This document shows, in pieces, positions 1-12,690 of a stretch of DNA of 64,000 nt. Position 1 is the stretch's first letter. Every line of letters starts with the position of its first letter. The DNA comes from Saccopteryx bilineata. Taxonomy: Eukaryota > Chordata > Mammalia > Chiroptera > Emballonuridae. The position numbers and the translations under genes were made by a program. The DNA is taken from positions 181,862,106-181,926,105 of the forward strand of contig NC_089492.1 in NCBI RefSeq assembly GCF_036850765.1, in the 5' to 3' direction. The notes under the pieces were generated by a model. That model was not told the DNA's origin, ran no database searches, and saw only the letters and a program-made list of their open reading frames with translations.

Positions 1-1034
1 ATAACCTCTCAAAATCAAGAATAATCTGCAGACTTTATAACCTATCACATTTTATTATATTTGTTCGTTTGTTTCTCTTATCTTCATTCTTGATACTTTT
101 TTTTTCTTCCTCCAATTTGGCCGAATAACTCTCTACTGGTCTTACTCTCTCCTCTCCTTGAACTACACTACCCATAAGTGTTACATCTCCCATTATCTTT
201 TCTCTTCTCTCCCTTTCTCTCTATGAGGGTTGCACTCCAAAACCCTTAACTGTCTCTCTCTCTCCTTTCTTTTTTCTTCTTTTAGTGGTTCCCTCTTTTT
301 TTTCTCTCTCTCTCTCTTTCTTTTCTCCCTCTATATTAGTTTCTTCCTTTCTCCTTTACATCTCCTCTCATTCAAACCTCAATAACAAACAAATTATCTT
401 ATCTGGGACTCAAACCTATGTTTGTGGCATTTTGGGGGGTTTTTACTTCACCTTTTTAACTCACTAGCAGTGCTCCCATCCCTGGTTCTCCATATTATCT
501 AGTTCTTGTTCCACTAAATACAATAGTAATTTTTTAATTTGTCCCCCCATTTTTCCGTTTTCCTCTTATTCCTCTCATCATAACTCTTAGACAACCAACA
601 CCTAAAAGCAAATCATTTTATTCTTGACCCAAATTTTTTCCTTATTTGCTTTTTGTGGGTCCATACGCTCTTTTTTTTTTCTTTTTTTTTCTTTTTTTTT
701 TTCCTTTTCTTTTTTTTCTTTCTTTTTTTCTTTTTTGCCCCTTTATTACTTTTCCCCAATTCAGGCCCTCCATCACAGGCATTGTTTGTTATAACTCACA
801 GTCCACCACAAGATTTTCTCAAGAAAGAGGGGAGAGGAGAGGAGAGGAAAAAAGGAGGGGGGAGAATAATTTCCTTTTTTTAAAAATTTTTATTTTATTT
901 TATTTTTCTTTATTTCATTATTAATTTTTTTTAAAAAAAAACAACTCTTTTCGATTTTTTATTTATTTTTTATTTTTTTTAACTTTTTATTCTTTATTAA
1001 ATCTCATTAATACTATCAACAAAACCACCCTCAG
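1..1034 (+). other. L1-A 5'UTR remainder, pyrimidine-rich
   Basis: About 1 kb dominated by T and C runs on the plus strand, with a purine patch at 830-865. It is homologous to 33040-34031 of copy B. In B the equivalent stretch ends in a splice acceptor (TTAG at 34004-34007). In A the same site reads CATTAA at about 1004-1009, so the acceptor AG is absent. Short open frames here are low-complexity and not genes. Confidence 0.85.
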
Positions 1035-2028
1035 ATGCCATTAAGGAAGAGAAAATCAAATATCATGGATACAAAAGAAAGAGAGGTAACACAGCTAGAT
1101 GAGGAAAAATCTATGGAGAAAAAATTTAATATATTGGAAACCTTGGAGCTAAATGACAGAGAATTCAAGATAGAAATCCTAAAAATCCTCCGAGATATAC
1201 AAGAAAACACAGAAAGGCAATTTAGGGAGCTCAGAAAACAACTCAATGAACACAAAGAATATATGTCCAAGGAAATTGAAACTATAAAAACAAATCAAAC
1301 AGAGATGAAAAACTCAATTCACGAGCTGAAAAATGAAGTAACAAGCTTAGCTAATAGAACAGGTCAGATAGAAGAGAGGATTAGTGAAATAGAAGACAAG
1401 CAACTTGAGGCACAACAGAGAGAAGAAGAAAGAGACTCAAAAATTAAAAAAAATGAGATAGCCCTACAAGAATTATCTGACTCCATCAAAAAGAATAACA
1501 TAAGAATAATAGGTATATCAGAGGGAGAAGAGAGAGAAAATGGAATGGAGAACATACTCAAACAAATAATAGATGAGAACTTCCCAAGCCTGTGGAAAAA
1601 ACTAAAGCCTCAAGTTCAAGAAGCAAACAGAACTCCAAGTTTTCTTAACCCCAACAAACCTACTCCAAGGCATATCATAATGAAATTGACAAACCAACAG
1701 CAAAGAAAAAATTCTCAAGGCAGCCAGGGAAAAGAAGAATACAACATATAAAGGAAGGCCCATTAGATTATCATCAGATTTCTCAGCAGAAACTCTACAA
1801 GCTAGAAGAGAGTGGACCCCAATATTTAAAGTCCTGAAAGAGAGGAACTTTCAGCCACGAATACTATACCCATCAAAGCTATCCTTCAAATACGAAAAAG
1901 AAATAAAAACATTCACAGATACAGAAAAGATGAGGGAATTTATCATGAGAAAACCCCCACTCCAGGAAATACTAAAGGGGGTTCTCCAATCAGATACAAG
2001 GAACAAAAAAAAACAGAGCCACAAGTAA
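1035..2028 (+). pseudogene. L1-A ORF1 (RNA-binding chaperone), frameshifted
   Basis: ORF1p of L1 binds its own RNA as a trimer and acts as a nucleic-acid chaperone in the cytoplasmic ribonucleoprotein. The frame opens at MPLRKRKSN and has a long heptad-rich, E/K-rich coiled coil (about residues 20-145), followed by the start of an RRM at NNIRIIGISEGEE. Compared with B, a few bases are missing near 1684-1700 (around AAATTGACAAACC). The frame therefore leaves the family sequence and stops at 1751. The C-terminal domain continues in another frame and ends at the TAA at 2026-2028. The start matches copies B and C. Confidence 0.9.
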
Positions 2029-2354
2029 AAGTTCCAAGAAGAACACAATAAAACCAAATTTAAACTGTGACAACAACAAAAAGAAAGAGGGGGAGAAGAC
2101 GGAGATTAACAGTAGCAAAGGACGATGGAGTGCAAAAGTACTCACAAAATAGTTCGCTACAATGAACAAGGTAGGGACCCTTTTCATTACTCAAAGGTAA
2201 CCACCACTGAAAAAACCACCACAGAAGCACATGAGATAAAAAAGATAGCAACAGAGGAAAGATGTATGGAATACAACCAAATAAAAACAAAAGATAGAAA
2301 AACGAAAGAGAAGGATCAAACAAGACACGAAACTAACAGAAAGCAAGATATAAA

Positions 2355-5300
2355 ATGGCAATAGGGAACTCACAAGTATCAATAATTACACTAAATGTAA
2401 ACGGATTAAACTCACCAATAAAAAGGCACAGAGTAGCAGAATGGATTAAAAAAGAAAATCCAACTGTATGCTGCCTACAGGAAACTCATCTAAGTAACAA
2501 GGATAAAAACAAATTCAAAGTGAAAGGCTGGAAAACAATACTCCAAGAAAATAACATCCAAAAAAAAAGCAGGTGTAGCAATACTCATATCGGATAATGC
2601 TGACTACAAGACAGGAAAAGTACTCAGAGACAAAAATGGCCATTTCATAATGGCTAAGGGGACACTGAATCAAGAAGACATAACAATTCTTAATATATAT
2701 GCACCAAACCAAGGAGCACCAAAATATATAAGACAGCTACTTATTGATCTTAAAACAAAAACTGACAAAAATACAATCATACTTGGAGACCTCAATACAC
2801 CGCTGATGGCTCTAGATCGGTCATCCAAACAGAGAATCAACAAAGACATAGTGGCCTTAAACAAAACACTAGAGCACCTGGATATGATAGACATCTACAG
2901 GACATTTCATCCCAAAGTGACTGAGTATACATTTTTCTCCAGTGTACATGGATCATTCTCAAGAATTGACCATATGTTGGGCCACAAAAACAACATCAGC
3001 AAATTCAGAAAAATTGAAGTTGTACCAAGCATATTTTCTGATCATAAAGCCTTGAAACTAGAATTCAACTGCAAAAAAGAGGAAAAAAATCCCACAAAAA
3101 TGTGGAAACTAAACAACATACTTTTAAAAAATGAATGGGTCAAAGAAGAAATAAGTGCAGAGATCAAAAGATATATAGAGACTAATGAAAATGACAATAC
3201 GACATATCAGAATCTATGGGATGCAGCAAAAGCAGTGATAAGAGGGAAGTTCATATCGCTTCAGGCATATATGAACAAACAAGAGAGAGCCCAAGTGAAC
3301 CACTTAACTTCCCACCTTAAGGAACTAGAAAAAGAAGAACAAAGACAACCCAAAATCAGCCGAAGAAAGGAAATAATAAAAATCAGAGCAGAAATAAATG
3401 AATTAGAGAACAGAAAAACTATAGAAAAAATTAATAGAACAAGGAGCTGGTTCTTTGAAAAGATCAACAAAATTGACAAACCCTTGGCAAGACTTACCAA
3501 GGAAAAAAGAGAAAGAACTCATATAAACAAAATCCAAAATGAAAGAGGAGAAATCACCACGGACACTGTAGATATACAAAGAATTATTGTAGAATACTAT
3601 GAAAAACTTTATGCCACTAAATTCAACAACCTAGAAGAAATGGATAAATTCCTAGAAAAATACAACCTTCCTAGACTGAGTCAAGAAGCAGCAGAAAGCC
3701 TAAACAGACCTATCAGTAGAGAAGAAATAGAAAAAACCATTAAAAACCTCCCCAAAAATAAAAGTCCAGGCCCTGACGGCTATACCAGCGAATTTTATCA
3801 AACATTCAAAGAAGACTTGGTTCCTATTCTACTCAAAGTCTTCCAAAAAATTGAAGAAGAAGCAATACTTCCAAACACATTTTATGAGGCCAACATAACC
3901 CTCATCCCAAAACCAGGCAAGGATGGCACAAAAAAAGAAAACTACAGACCAATATCTCTAATGAATACAGATGCAAAAATACTAAACAAAATACTAGCAA
4001 ATTGAATACAACAACATATTAAAAAAATAATACATCATGATCAAGTGGGATTCATCCCAGAATCTCAAGGATGGTTCAACATACGTAAAACGGTTAATGT
4101 AATACACCATATCAACAAAACAAAGAACAAAAACCACATGATCTTATCAATAGATGCAGAAAAGGCTTTCGATAAAATACAACACAATTTTATGTTTAAG
4201 ACTCTCAACAAAATGGGTATAGAAGGAAAATATCTCAACATGATAAAGGCCATATATGATAAACCATCAGCTAACATCATATTAAATGGCACTAAACTGA
4301 AGGCTTTCCCCCTTAAATCAGGAACAAGACAGGGTTGTCCACTCTCTCCACTCTTATTTAATGTGGTACTAGAGGTTCTAGCCAGAGCAATCAGACAAGA
4401 CAAAGAAATAAAAGGCATCCATATCGGAAAAGAAGAAGTAAAGGTATCACTTTTTGCAGATGATATGATCCTATACATCGAAAACCCCAAAGAATCCACA
4501 AAAAGACTTCTAGAAACAATAAGCCAATACAGTAAGGTCGCAGGATACAAAATTAACATACAGAAGTCAATAGCCTTTCTATATGCCAACAATGAAACAA
4601 CTGAGAAAGAACTCAAAAGAATAATCCCCTTCACGATTGCAACAAAAAAAATAAAATACTTAGGAATAAACATAACAAAGAATGTAAAGGACTTATATAA
4701 TGAAAACTATAAACCATTGTTAAGGGAAATCGAAAAAGATATAATGAGATGGAAGAATATACCTTGTTCTTGGCTAGGAAGAATAAATATAATCAAGATG
4801 GCTATATTACCCAAAGCAATATACAAATTTAATGCAATTCCCATCAAACTTCCAATGACGTTTTTTAAAGAAATAGAGCAAAAAATCATCAGATTTATAT
4901 GGAACTATAAAAAACCCCGAATAGCCAAAGCAATCCTAAAGAAAAAGAATGAAGCTGGGGGCATTACAATACCTGACTTCAAACTCTATTATAGGGCCAC
5001 GACAATCAAAACAGCATGGTATTGGCAGAAAAGTAGACACTCAGACCAATGGAACAGAATAGAAAGTCCAGAAATAAAACCACATATATATAGTCAAATA
5101 ATTTTTGATAAAGGGGCCAACAACACACAATGGAGAAAAGAAAGCCTCTTCAATAAATAGTACTGGGAAAACTGGAAAGCCACATGCAAAAGAATGAAAC
5201 TGGACTACAGTCTCTCCCCCTGTACAAAAATTAACTCAAAATGGATCAAAGATCTAAACATAAGACCTGAAACAATTAAGTACATAGAAGAAGACATAGG

Positions 5301-6183
5301 TACTCAACTCATGGACCTGGGTTTTAAAGAGCATTTTATGAATTTGACTCCAATGGCAAGAGAAGTGAAGGCAAAAATTAATGAATGGGACTACATCAGA
5401 CTAAGAAGTTTTTGCTCAGCAAGAGAAACTGATAACAAAATAAACAGAAAGCCAACTAAATGGGAAATGATATTTTCAAACAACAGCTCAGATAAGGGCC
5501 TAATATCCAAAATATACAAAGAACTCATAAAACTCAACAACAAACAAACAAACAATCCAATAAAAAAATGGGAAGAGGATATGAATAGACACTTCTCCCA
5601 GGAAGAAATACAAATGGCCAACAGATATATGAAAAGATGCTCATCTTCTTTAGCTATTAGAGAAATGCAAATCAAAACGGCAATGAGATACCACCTCACA
5701 CCTGTTCGATTAGCTGTTATTAGCAAGTCAGGTAATAGCAAATGTTGGAGAGGCTGTGGAGAAAAAGGAACCCTCATCCACTGTTGGTGGGAATGTAAAG
5801 TAGTACAACCATTATGGAAGAAAGTATGGTGGTTCCTCAAAAAACTGAAAATAGAACTACCTTATGACCCAGCAATCCCTCTACTGGGTATATATCCCCA
5901 AAACTCAGAAACATTGATACGTAAAGACCCATGCAGCCCCATGTTTATTGCAGCATTGTTCACAGTGGCCAGGACATGGAAACAACCAAAAAGCCCATCA
6001 ATAGATGACTGGATAAAGAAGATGTGGCACATATACACTATGGAATACTACTCAGCCATAAGAAATGATGACATCGGAACATTTACAGCAAAATGGTGGG
6101 ATCTTGATAACATGATACGAAGCGAAATAAGTAAATCAGAAAAAACCAGGAACTGTATTATTCCATACGTAGGTGGGACATAA
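2355..6183 (+). pseudogene. L1-A ORF2 (endonuclease/reverse transcriptase), broken
   Basis: ORF2p nicks target DNA and reverse-transcribes L1 RNA at the nick. Visible parts are an APE-type endonuclease (NVNGLN, QETHL, later LGDLNTPL and SDHKAL), a reverse transcriptase with FDKIQ and FADDM (FADD near 4456), and a cysteine-rich C-terminus ([18 protein letters not shown]). Defects: an extra A in the A-run near 2560-2570 shifts the frame; CGA became TGA at 4003-4005; TGG became TAG at 5158-5160. The end is PYVGGT then TAA at 6181-6183. Length without the breaks would be about 1,275 codons, normal for mammalian L1. Confidence 0.93.
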
Positions 6184-6450
6184 TACTAAAACTAAGAGAC
6201 ATTGACAAGAGTGTGGTGGTTACGGGGGGGAGGGGGGAATGGGAGAGGAATAGGGGTTGGGGAGCGGCACAAAGAAAACAAGATAGAAGGTGACAGAGGA
6301 CAATCTGACTTTGGGTGGTGGGTATGCAACATAATTGAACGACAAGATAACCTGGACTTGTTATCTTTGAATATATGTATCCTGATTTATTGATGTCACC
6401 CCATTAAAAAAATAAAATTATAAAAAAAAAATAAAGAAAGAAAGAAAGAG

Positions 6451-7505
6451 GAAAGAGGTGGAAATTTAGCAAAAGTTGGAGAGAGAAAAGGTTAAGCTCC
6501 TTTGAAGTTTTCCTGCTCAGCTAAAAAAACATTGCTGCAGTTACCAGGTAATTGGAGTGTCAATGTGCCGCTGTCAGGAAGGTTGGGGGAGTGCGTTCCT
6601 GTTGGCCTATCTGTGGCTGCTAAGTGAGCTGCACAGTCACAGTTTTCAGGTGAAGAAACTCTCTGGCAGTCGTGAGAGTTCCTCTTTAGAAGCAACTCTA
6701 CTAACATGCAATATCAATGTCACTGAAGTTTTTGCTTATGTTACTGCCTCCGACACTGTTAGATCCTTACATAAAAGAGATGCTTGTCATTTGACAGGAC
6801 TAAGACTGGGAAAGATTACGAAGGCTTCCCCCAGCTTTGTTGCACAAATATGTCTGTTTTCCTGGTGTATTTTTGTTGCAAAGTCTAGATTATCCAGAAG
6901 GCCTACCCTACCTAGTCTTTTGACTTTGGTGAATTACTGCTCCCATTCCCTGTACCAACTCTTGTTCTTTTTCCTGCTGTGACAAGCCACCCCCATATAA
7001 TAGTACTGTCCTTACTCCATCTATCCTGGCTGCCACCCAGCCTCAAACCACATACCTTTGAGCACCAATGGTGAGTTAAATGGAAATACTGTTCATTGGT
7101 CTTTTGGATTTTCAGCATTTTAATTCCCTGATTTTGATTCAAGTCCTGCTCAGAGAGTTAGCTGGAAAGAAAGAGCCCAAGCCCTTGTTTTCTCAGTGAC
7201 CAAACAGGTTTTGATACTGGTTAATGGCATTGGAAATGAATACCTTTAGTCAGTTTTCAGCTCCAGTTTTGGGGCATTCTTTTTCTAGAGGCCAATGTCT
7301 TTTACTCAAAGACACATAACTGATGGATCACTTGTAAAACATATATTTGATAGGAGATCCTAGAGGCCTTCTTATATTATAAGCATTTAGAAAGATATCT
7401 TTTGTTTGTTGAGAGGGTAGGACTGCTGTTATAATATCTATCACAATGGGAGGCAGTCAAGAACTCTTTCAGTAAAAGAGTAATAGCTATTGGTCTTTTC
7501 TCCTC
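6451..7505. other. Unannotated host sequence
   Basis: About 1.05 kb between the L1-A tail and a SINE. I see no long family-like frame, no splice-bounded exon I can support and no recognised repeat. Confidence 0.5.
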
Positions 7506-7864
7506 TTTTTTTTTTAAGCAAGAGAGAGGGACAGTCAGGGTGAAAGGGAGAGAGATGAGAAGCATCAATTCTTTATTGAGGCATCTTAGTTGTTCATTGA
7601 TTGCTTTCTCATATGCACCTTGACGAGGGGCTCCAGCAGAGTGAATGGCCCTTTGCTTAAGCCAGCGACCTTGGACGCAAGCCAGCGACCATGGGGTTAT
7701 GTCTATGATCCCATGCTCAAGCCAGCGACCCTGCGGCTCAAGTTGGTGAGCCTGTGCTTAAGCTGGATGAGTCCGTGCTCAAGCTGGCGACCTCAGGGTT
7801 TTGAATCTGGGTCTGCAGCATCCCAGTCCGACACTCTATCCACTGTGCCACTTCCTGGTCAGGC
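7506..7864 (-). mobile_element. tRNA-derived bat SINE (VES/Rhin type 1)
   Basis: The head reads on the minus strand GCCTGACCAGGAAGTGGCAC from 7864 leftwards, then a tRNA-like region, and ends in a poly(A) seen as poly(T) at 7506-7515. The body contains the internally repeated motif AAGCCAGCGACC (near 7661, 7680 and 7720) and the conserved block TTAGTTGTTCATTGATTGC. Full length for the family. The same family recurs at 14233, 27927 (rearranged) and 28366. Confidence 0.85.
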
Positions 7865-10800
7865 CCTTTGGGGGTATTTTTAAAATGCCTCCTCTTTTCC
7901 TTGCCTAAGGTATATTCTTAAATAAATATGGAGATGAGCCAGTGCTCTATAGAATCTCCTCTGATCACATGACTTTCTACTACTGTTGAAAATATTTTTC
8001 AATTCTTTACATGACATTTTTCACATGACATTTTAAACACTCTCCCATTAAATAAGTGATGGATGTTTGTTATTAGCAAATTATAAAGTATACAAAAACC
8101 ACAGAAAGTAAAAATAAAAATCATTCATAATAATGATTAAGTTGTCATGTATTGTCTTGTTTCTTTTGAGGTTGATAGAGCTTTTATTGGGTAATTATTC
8201 ACTTCTTATTGTCACTGGAGATTATGGAATTTTTGTCAATGTGTTTTGAAAAATAGGTATCTTGATTCCTTCTGTAATGCTGGAATCTTCTATGAGTCAG
8301 TTAAGAGTAGCATTTATTCTTTTTGCTCAGTTGTCAGACATCAACACTTGTAGTGATAGGTATCTTAAGTCAATGTCCTTAGTCATGGTATCCACACTGG
8401 ATGTGGGAAAGAATTTGTCAACTAGTAATAGTTGAAATATCAAAGTTTGAATAATTTACTTTGTTGCTAAATTACAATGCATTCCAGAGTGAGTCCTTAT
8501 AATAATGTTGTTCTTATAATCTTGCATTTTAATATACTTCCTTGAGTGGGAGAGGAAGGGCTGTGTATACACGTGGCCCACAGACACACCTATGGGGCCA
8601 TTTTGGTATGAACATCATATGGGTTGTAAGCTGGGTCAGAAGAAACCATAGAGGTCTTCTGTGAGAGGTCATGCCTCTACTACTCATGCCTTCCAAGGAT
8701 ATGGTTGGTTTCCACTGTAGAGTGACCTACTGGACCACTCTAGTTAATGGTGAGCAGGGAAAGACAGTGGTGGTGAAGTACAGGTCTATGTACCTTAACC
8801 CCACAGTAATAATTTGAGTTTCTGAAGTTGATTCTCAATTGAGATTATTATTATATATGTAAATATATTATATATATAAGTATTATTATATGATATATAT
8901 CAGTACTATGTGAAGTGTACCTATATATGCTATATTCAGACATTGGTTATCCACTGAGTCAGAAAATTTTAGCAAGAAAACAAAGAAGAGAGGCTTCCTC
9001 CAGAGAAAATAGCAGAAAACTGTCCTTATGAGCCCTGTGGCCATTTCTGATGGGATCAAAGGCTGGCATTTGTCTTCTGGCCTCAGCCACACTCCACAGA
9101 AAGGGTCGCCCTTGCCGGTTTCCGTGTTTTATTTCCCTGGCTCCATAGCTGTCATTGATCTGTTCTCTCCCTCTCTGAGTGTGACAGAATCAACTCCTCT
9201 CTAGTTTGTTTTGTTTTGTATTGGGAGAAACTAAAAAACTCTTCCCCAAACTGAGCAATTTGTACTTAACTTGAGGACTTTCAAGCTTGACTATTCCATA
9301 ATTTATGTAAACACAGGAGAACCGGACCATCACCTCACTCTTTAATTTGCTGACGCAAAGATGGGATGGCACCGTTGGTGTGCTGGGGAAGGAACCCAGG
9401 TTTTGTTTTTACTGCACACTCTTCCTGCCTTTCCGTGGGTCCAGGCAGTTGGCTTTCCTGTTTAAACTACCCTTTACAGTTTGTGAGCACAGAGAAGGAA
9501 AGTTGAAGTTCTTGTATGTGGACATTTTTTGTGTTTATTTCTGCCTAATGATACATGAGGAACTATGGAAGAAATTAGGCTAATGTCATAGGCTTGTGTA
9601 GAGGGCTGGGCTGGAGGATGTCGGACTCTGTGTGTGGCTCTGTGCTATAGGCCTTGAAGACAAGATTATGAATCTGAGTAAGGGGAACCCCTGCCCTGAG
9701 TGCAGGGGCTAGGGGAGATGGTGAGTGCTCTGGTACAGGTAAGCAAGCCCACTCTTTGAAGCCATAAAGAGAAGAGAAGACCTTGGAGTGCCAGAGACAA
9801 TAGATGTGCATTTCATGCATACACAGGGAGGCCAGCCGCATGGATCACAATGGAACTGCGGCTGGGTGACTGAGGCCATTCTGAGACCATGGTGCTTCCT
9901 ACCATTCCCAAGTGCCTTGGCTGGTCTGTGGGGCCATTCTCCCTTCTCTGCTGCAACTGCTGCTACCGACTGCATGCTTTCCTGTCCCTCCTGCACCTCA
10001 CGAACTTGTTTCCTTGTGTCTGCCAGGCTTCCTGGCTTCTGCTCACTGCTTCTTCTTGTCATGGATCCTGGCTCACTTGCTATGACACCAGCTGTTTCAA
10101 CTGCTGCTGCTGTCTGTGACTGACTCTAGAAACCCAGCTTCCCCAGAGAAGGTCTGATGGGATCTGACAGGTTACTACACAGTGTGAAGGTTCCCTTTTG
10201 GCTGAGTTTTCCGGCCTCATTGCCCTGTCTCGTCAGAGGCCACTGGCCAGCTTTTGTTTGACTCAGGTGCTGCTCCTTGCATCAAAGGAGGGGATGGAGG
10301 CAGAATCCTGTTAGATAATAGTGACCTTTGAAAAAGTCATTTCCTGGGGACATCATAGAGACCGTTGTGCTGAGTACTTGTGTCTACAAGTTTTTGCTGA
10401 GTGGCTCCATTTAAAGGAAGAAAGATTCACCTTTCTGGAGGCAATCCTGCAGAGGCAAAGTGCTTGGGTGCTGGTCAGAGTAGGGACAGAGGGTCCCTCC
10501 TTGCCCCATACTGTGGAGTTGACAAGAGGGTGAGACTATTAATCATGAATTCCTAATTTGTCCTGAATGTGCATCTTTCCTCTTGTTCCCCTTGGTACAG
10601 TACTTGTTAATTATTTTGCAGGAGTGGTATTGATTATGGAGGTGAGGTCAATATGGTGAGGCCCAGAAACAGTATGTGAAGGCGTGGAAACAAGCATAGA
10701 GGGGATTTCTACCCAATTTGGTTGAAATTGCAGGGAAGACTTTGTAATTCAGTGGCCTAAAGAAAATCCTTAAAAGAGCCAAAAATCTCTAAGGAAAAGG

Positions 10801-11160
10801 GAGGTCTTACTTAACCTACTGCTGTCACATGAAGGGCAGTGTCTGGGTGTAAACATGAGGTCAGACCCTAAAGGTAAAGTACAAATGAATGTTTGGTCCA
10901 AGTGAGAGGGAAAACCAGAAGACCAGCATGGAGGGAAATAAGACAGAGTCTCCACAGTGGACAGAGCCAGGAGGGCCCCTGAACTGCTGACATGTGGGTC
11001 AGAACTTCCTGTGGAGAGACAGCTTTGCCAATGGGTGGAAAGCATTCTTTATGGCCACTTTAACAATTGAGAAAAAGGAACCTAGAATGATGGATGGAGA
11101 ACAGGATACCCAATCTCAACACGAGTCCCTTTCTCACAGAGCTGGCACTGGTGTAGATGT
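7865..11160. other. Unannotated host sequence with a short AT tract
   Basis: About 3.3 kb with no supported gene. An AT-rich, TA-dinucleotide patch lies at roughly 8845-8935. Frames at 9600-10120 are short and have no recognisable domain. Confidence 0.5.
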
Positions 11161-11165
11161 GATTT

Positions 11166-12095
11166 AAAATTTTTTTTTATTTTGTGTGTTTTAATATTTT
11201 ATTTTTAAGAATTTAGAAAATTAAATTTAATAGGGTGACATTGATCAATAAGAGTACATAGGTTTCAGGTAAACATTTCTATAGCATTTGAACTGTTGAT
11301 TATGTTATATACCCATCACCCAAAGTCAAATCATTTTTTGTCACCTTATATTTATCCCTCTTTTCATGCTTCCCTCCATCTGTTCCCTAATCACGCTCTT
11401 CCACATCCCCCTCCCCCTGGTAACCACTTCACTTTTATCTATGTCCATAAATCTCAGTTTTATATCTCACCTATGTGTTATTATATGTGTATCATACAGT
11501 TCTTAACTTTTTCTAATTTACTTATTTCACTTAGTATAATGTTCTCAAGGTCCATCGATATTGTCATAAATGGCACTATGTCATCATTTCCAACATCTGA
11601 GTAGTATTCTATTGTGTGTATGTACTACATATTTTTTATCCAATCCTCTGTCGAGAAACTGGTTATTTACACATCTTGGCCACTGTAAATAATGCTGTGA
11701 TGAACATGAGGTGCATGTGTCCTTATGTATCAATGTTTTTGAGTGTTTGAAGTAGATACCCAGTAGAGGGATTGCTGGGTCATATGGTAGTTCTAGTCTT
11801 AATTTTTTGAGAAACCATCATACTTTCTTCCATAATATTTGTACTAATTTGCATTTCTACCAGCAGGGAATGAGAGTTTCTTTTTCTCCACAGCCTCTCC
11901 AACACTTGTTATTACCTATCTTGTCTTCTTGGATTTGAGGTTCTCTTTCCAAAGGTTTGGGAAAGTCTCATCAATTATTTGTTTGAATAGGCTCTCCATT
12001 CCCTTCTATCCCTCTTCTTATTCTGATAGACCAATTATTCTTATATTGTTTTCACTGATGGAGTCAGACAATTCTTGTAGAGTTCTCTCAGTTTA
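11166..12095 (-). mobile_element. Old L1 with internal ORF1-to-ORF2 deletion
   Basis: Read on the minus strand, 12095-11927 matches the middle of L1 ORF1 (coiled-coil end and RRM start, ACTCCATCAG-type block). The sequence then passes directly into the last part of ORF2 (cysteine-rich region CTCTCCAACACTTG at about 11895) and on to the 3'UTR, ending near 11166 in T-rich sequence. Roughly 4 kb of L1 is missing. The junction near 11924-11930 has short homology (AAG/CAAG) and no GT-AG pattern against copy B, so it looks like a deletion, not splicing. Confidence 0.8.
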
Positions 12096-12099
12096 TATA

Positions 12100-12690
12100 T
12101 ATATATATTTTATCTTATTTTTATTAATTTTAATGCAGCGACATTGATAAATCAGGGTACATATGTTCCAAGAAAACATCTCCAGATTATTATTATTTTT
12201 TTTGTATTTTTTCTGAAGCTGGAAACAGGGAGAGACAGTCAGACAGACTCCCGCATGCGCCCGACCGGGGTCCACCCGGCACGCCCACCAGGGGCGAAGC
12301 TCTGCCCCTCCGGGGGGTTGCTCTGCCGCAACCAGAGCCACTCTAGTGCCTGGGGCAGAGGCCAAGGAGCCATCCCCAGCGCCCGGGCCATCTTTGCTCC
12401 AATGGAGCCTTGGCTGTGGGAGGGGAAGAGAGATACAGAGAGGAAGGAGGGGGGGCGTGGAGAAGCAAATGGGCGCTTCTCCTATGTGCCCTGGCTGGGA
12501 ATCGAACCCGGGTCCCCCGCACGCCAGGCCGATACTCTACCGCTGAGCCAGCTGGCCAGGGCCTCCAGATTATTTTGACATTTGATTATGTTGCCTACCC
12601 CTCACCCAAAGTCAAATTGTCTTCCATCACCTTCTATCTGGTTTTCTTTGTGCCCCTCCCCTCCCCTCATCCCCCCTCTCTTAGATGTGA
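12100..12690 (-). mobile_element. 5'-truncated L1 3' end, split by a SINE
   Basis: Minus-strand L1 3'UTR: the CCCCTCCCCTCCCCTCATCC pyrimidine block near 12653-12672 and the CACCCAAAGTCAAATTG block are on the right. After the SINE (12192-12562) the element resumes with ATTGATAAATCAGGGTACAT and ends in a T-rich tail near 12100. It abuts the separate L1 fragment at 11166-12095. Confidence 0.85.
12192..12562 (-). mobile_element. tRNA-derived bat SINE (VES/Rhin type 2) with target duplication
   Basis: The head on the minus strand begins GCCCTGGCCAGCTGGCTCAG (12562 leftwards), with a B-box-like GGTTCGATTCC, a GC-rich body and a short A-rich tail. It is flanked by a perfect 12-bp duplication CTCCAGATTATT at 12180-12191 and 12563-12574. 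The target is the 3'UTR of an L1, so it inserted after that L1. It is a different family from the SINE at 7506; a related old copy lies at 57412. Confidence 0.92.

Larger units (their letters stand above)
1..6450 (+). mobile_element. L1 retrotransposon copy A, 5' end outside window
   Basis: LINE-1 element with 5'UTR remainder, ORF1, a spacer with stops, ORF2, a short G-rich 3'UTR and an A-rich tail near 6410-6450. Position 1 aligns with about 33040 in copy B, so if A is full length roughly 1.4 kb of its 5'UTR lies to the left. ORF1 carries a frameshift; ORF2 carries a frameshift and two nonsense codons, so the copy cannot supply its own proteins. It is visibly more diverged from B and C than these are from each other, so it is an older insertion of the same broad lineage. 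Confidence 0.95.

Noticed and set aside
7655..7745. Regularly spaced AAGCCAGCGACC repeats resembling a CRISPR array
   Set aside because: They are the internal repeat units of the type 1 SINE and recur in the other copies (28530-28610). The genome is mammalian and the spacers are family sequence.
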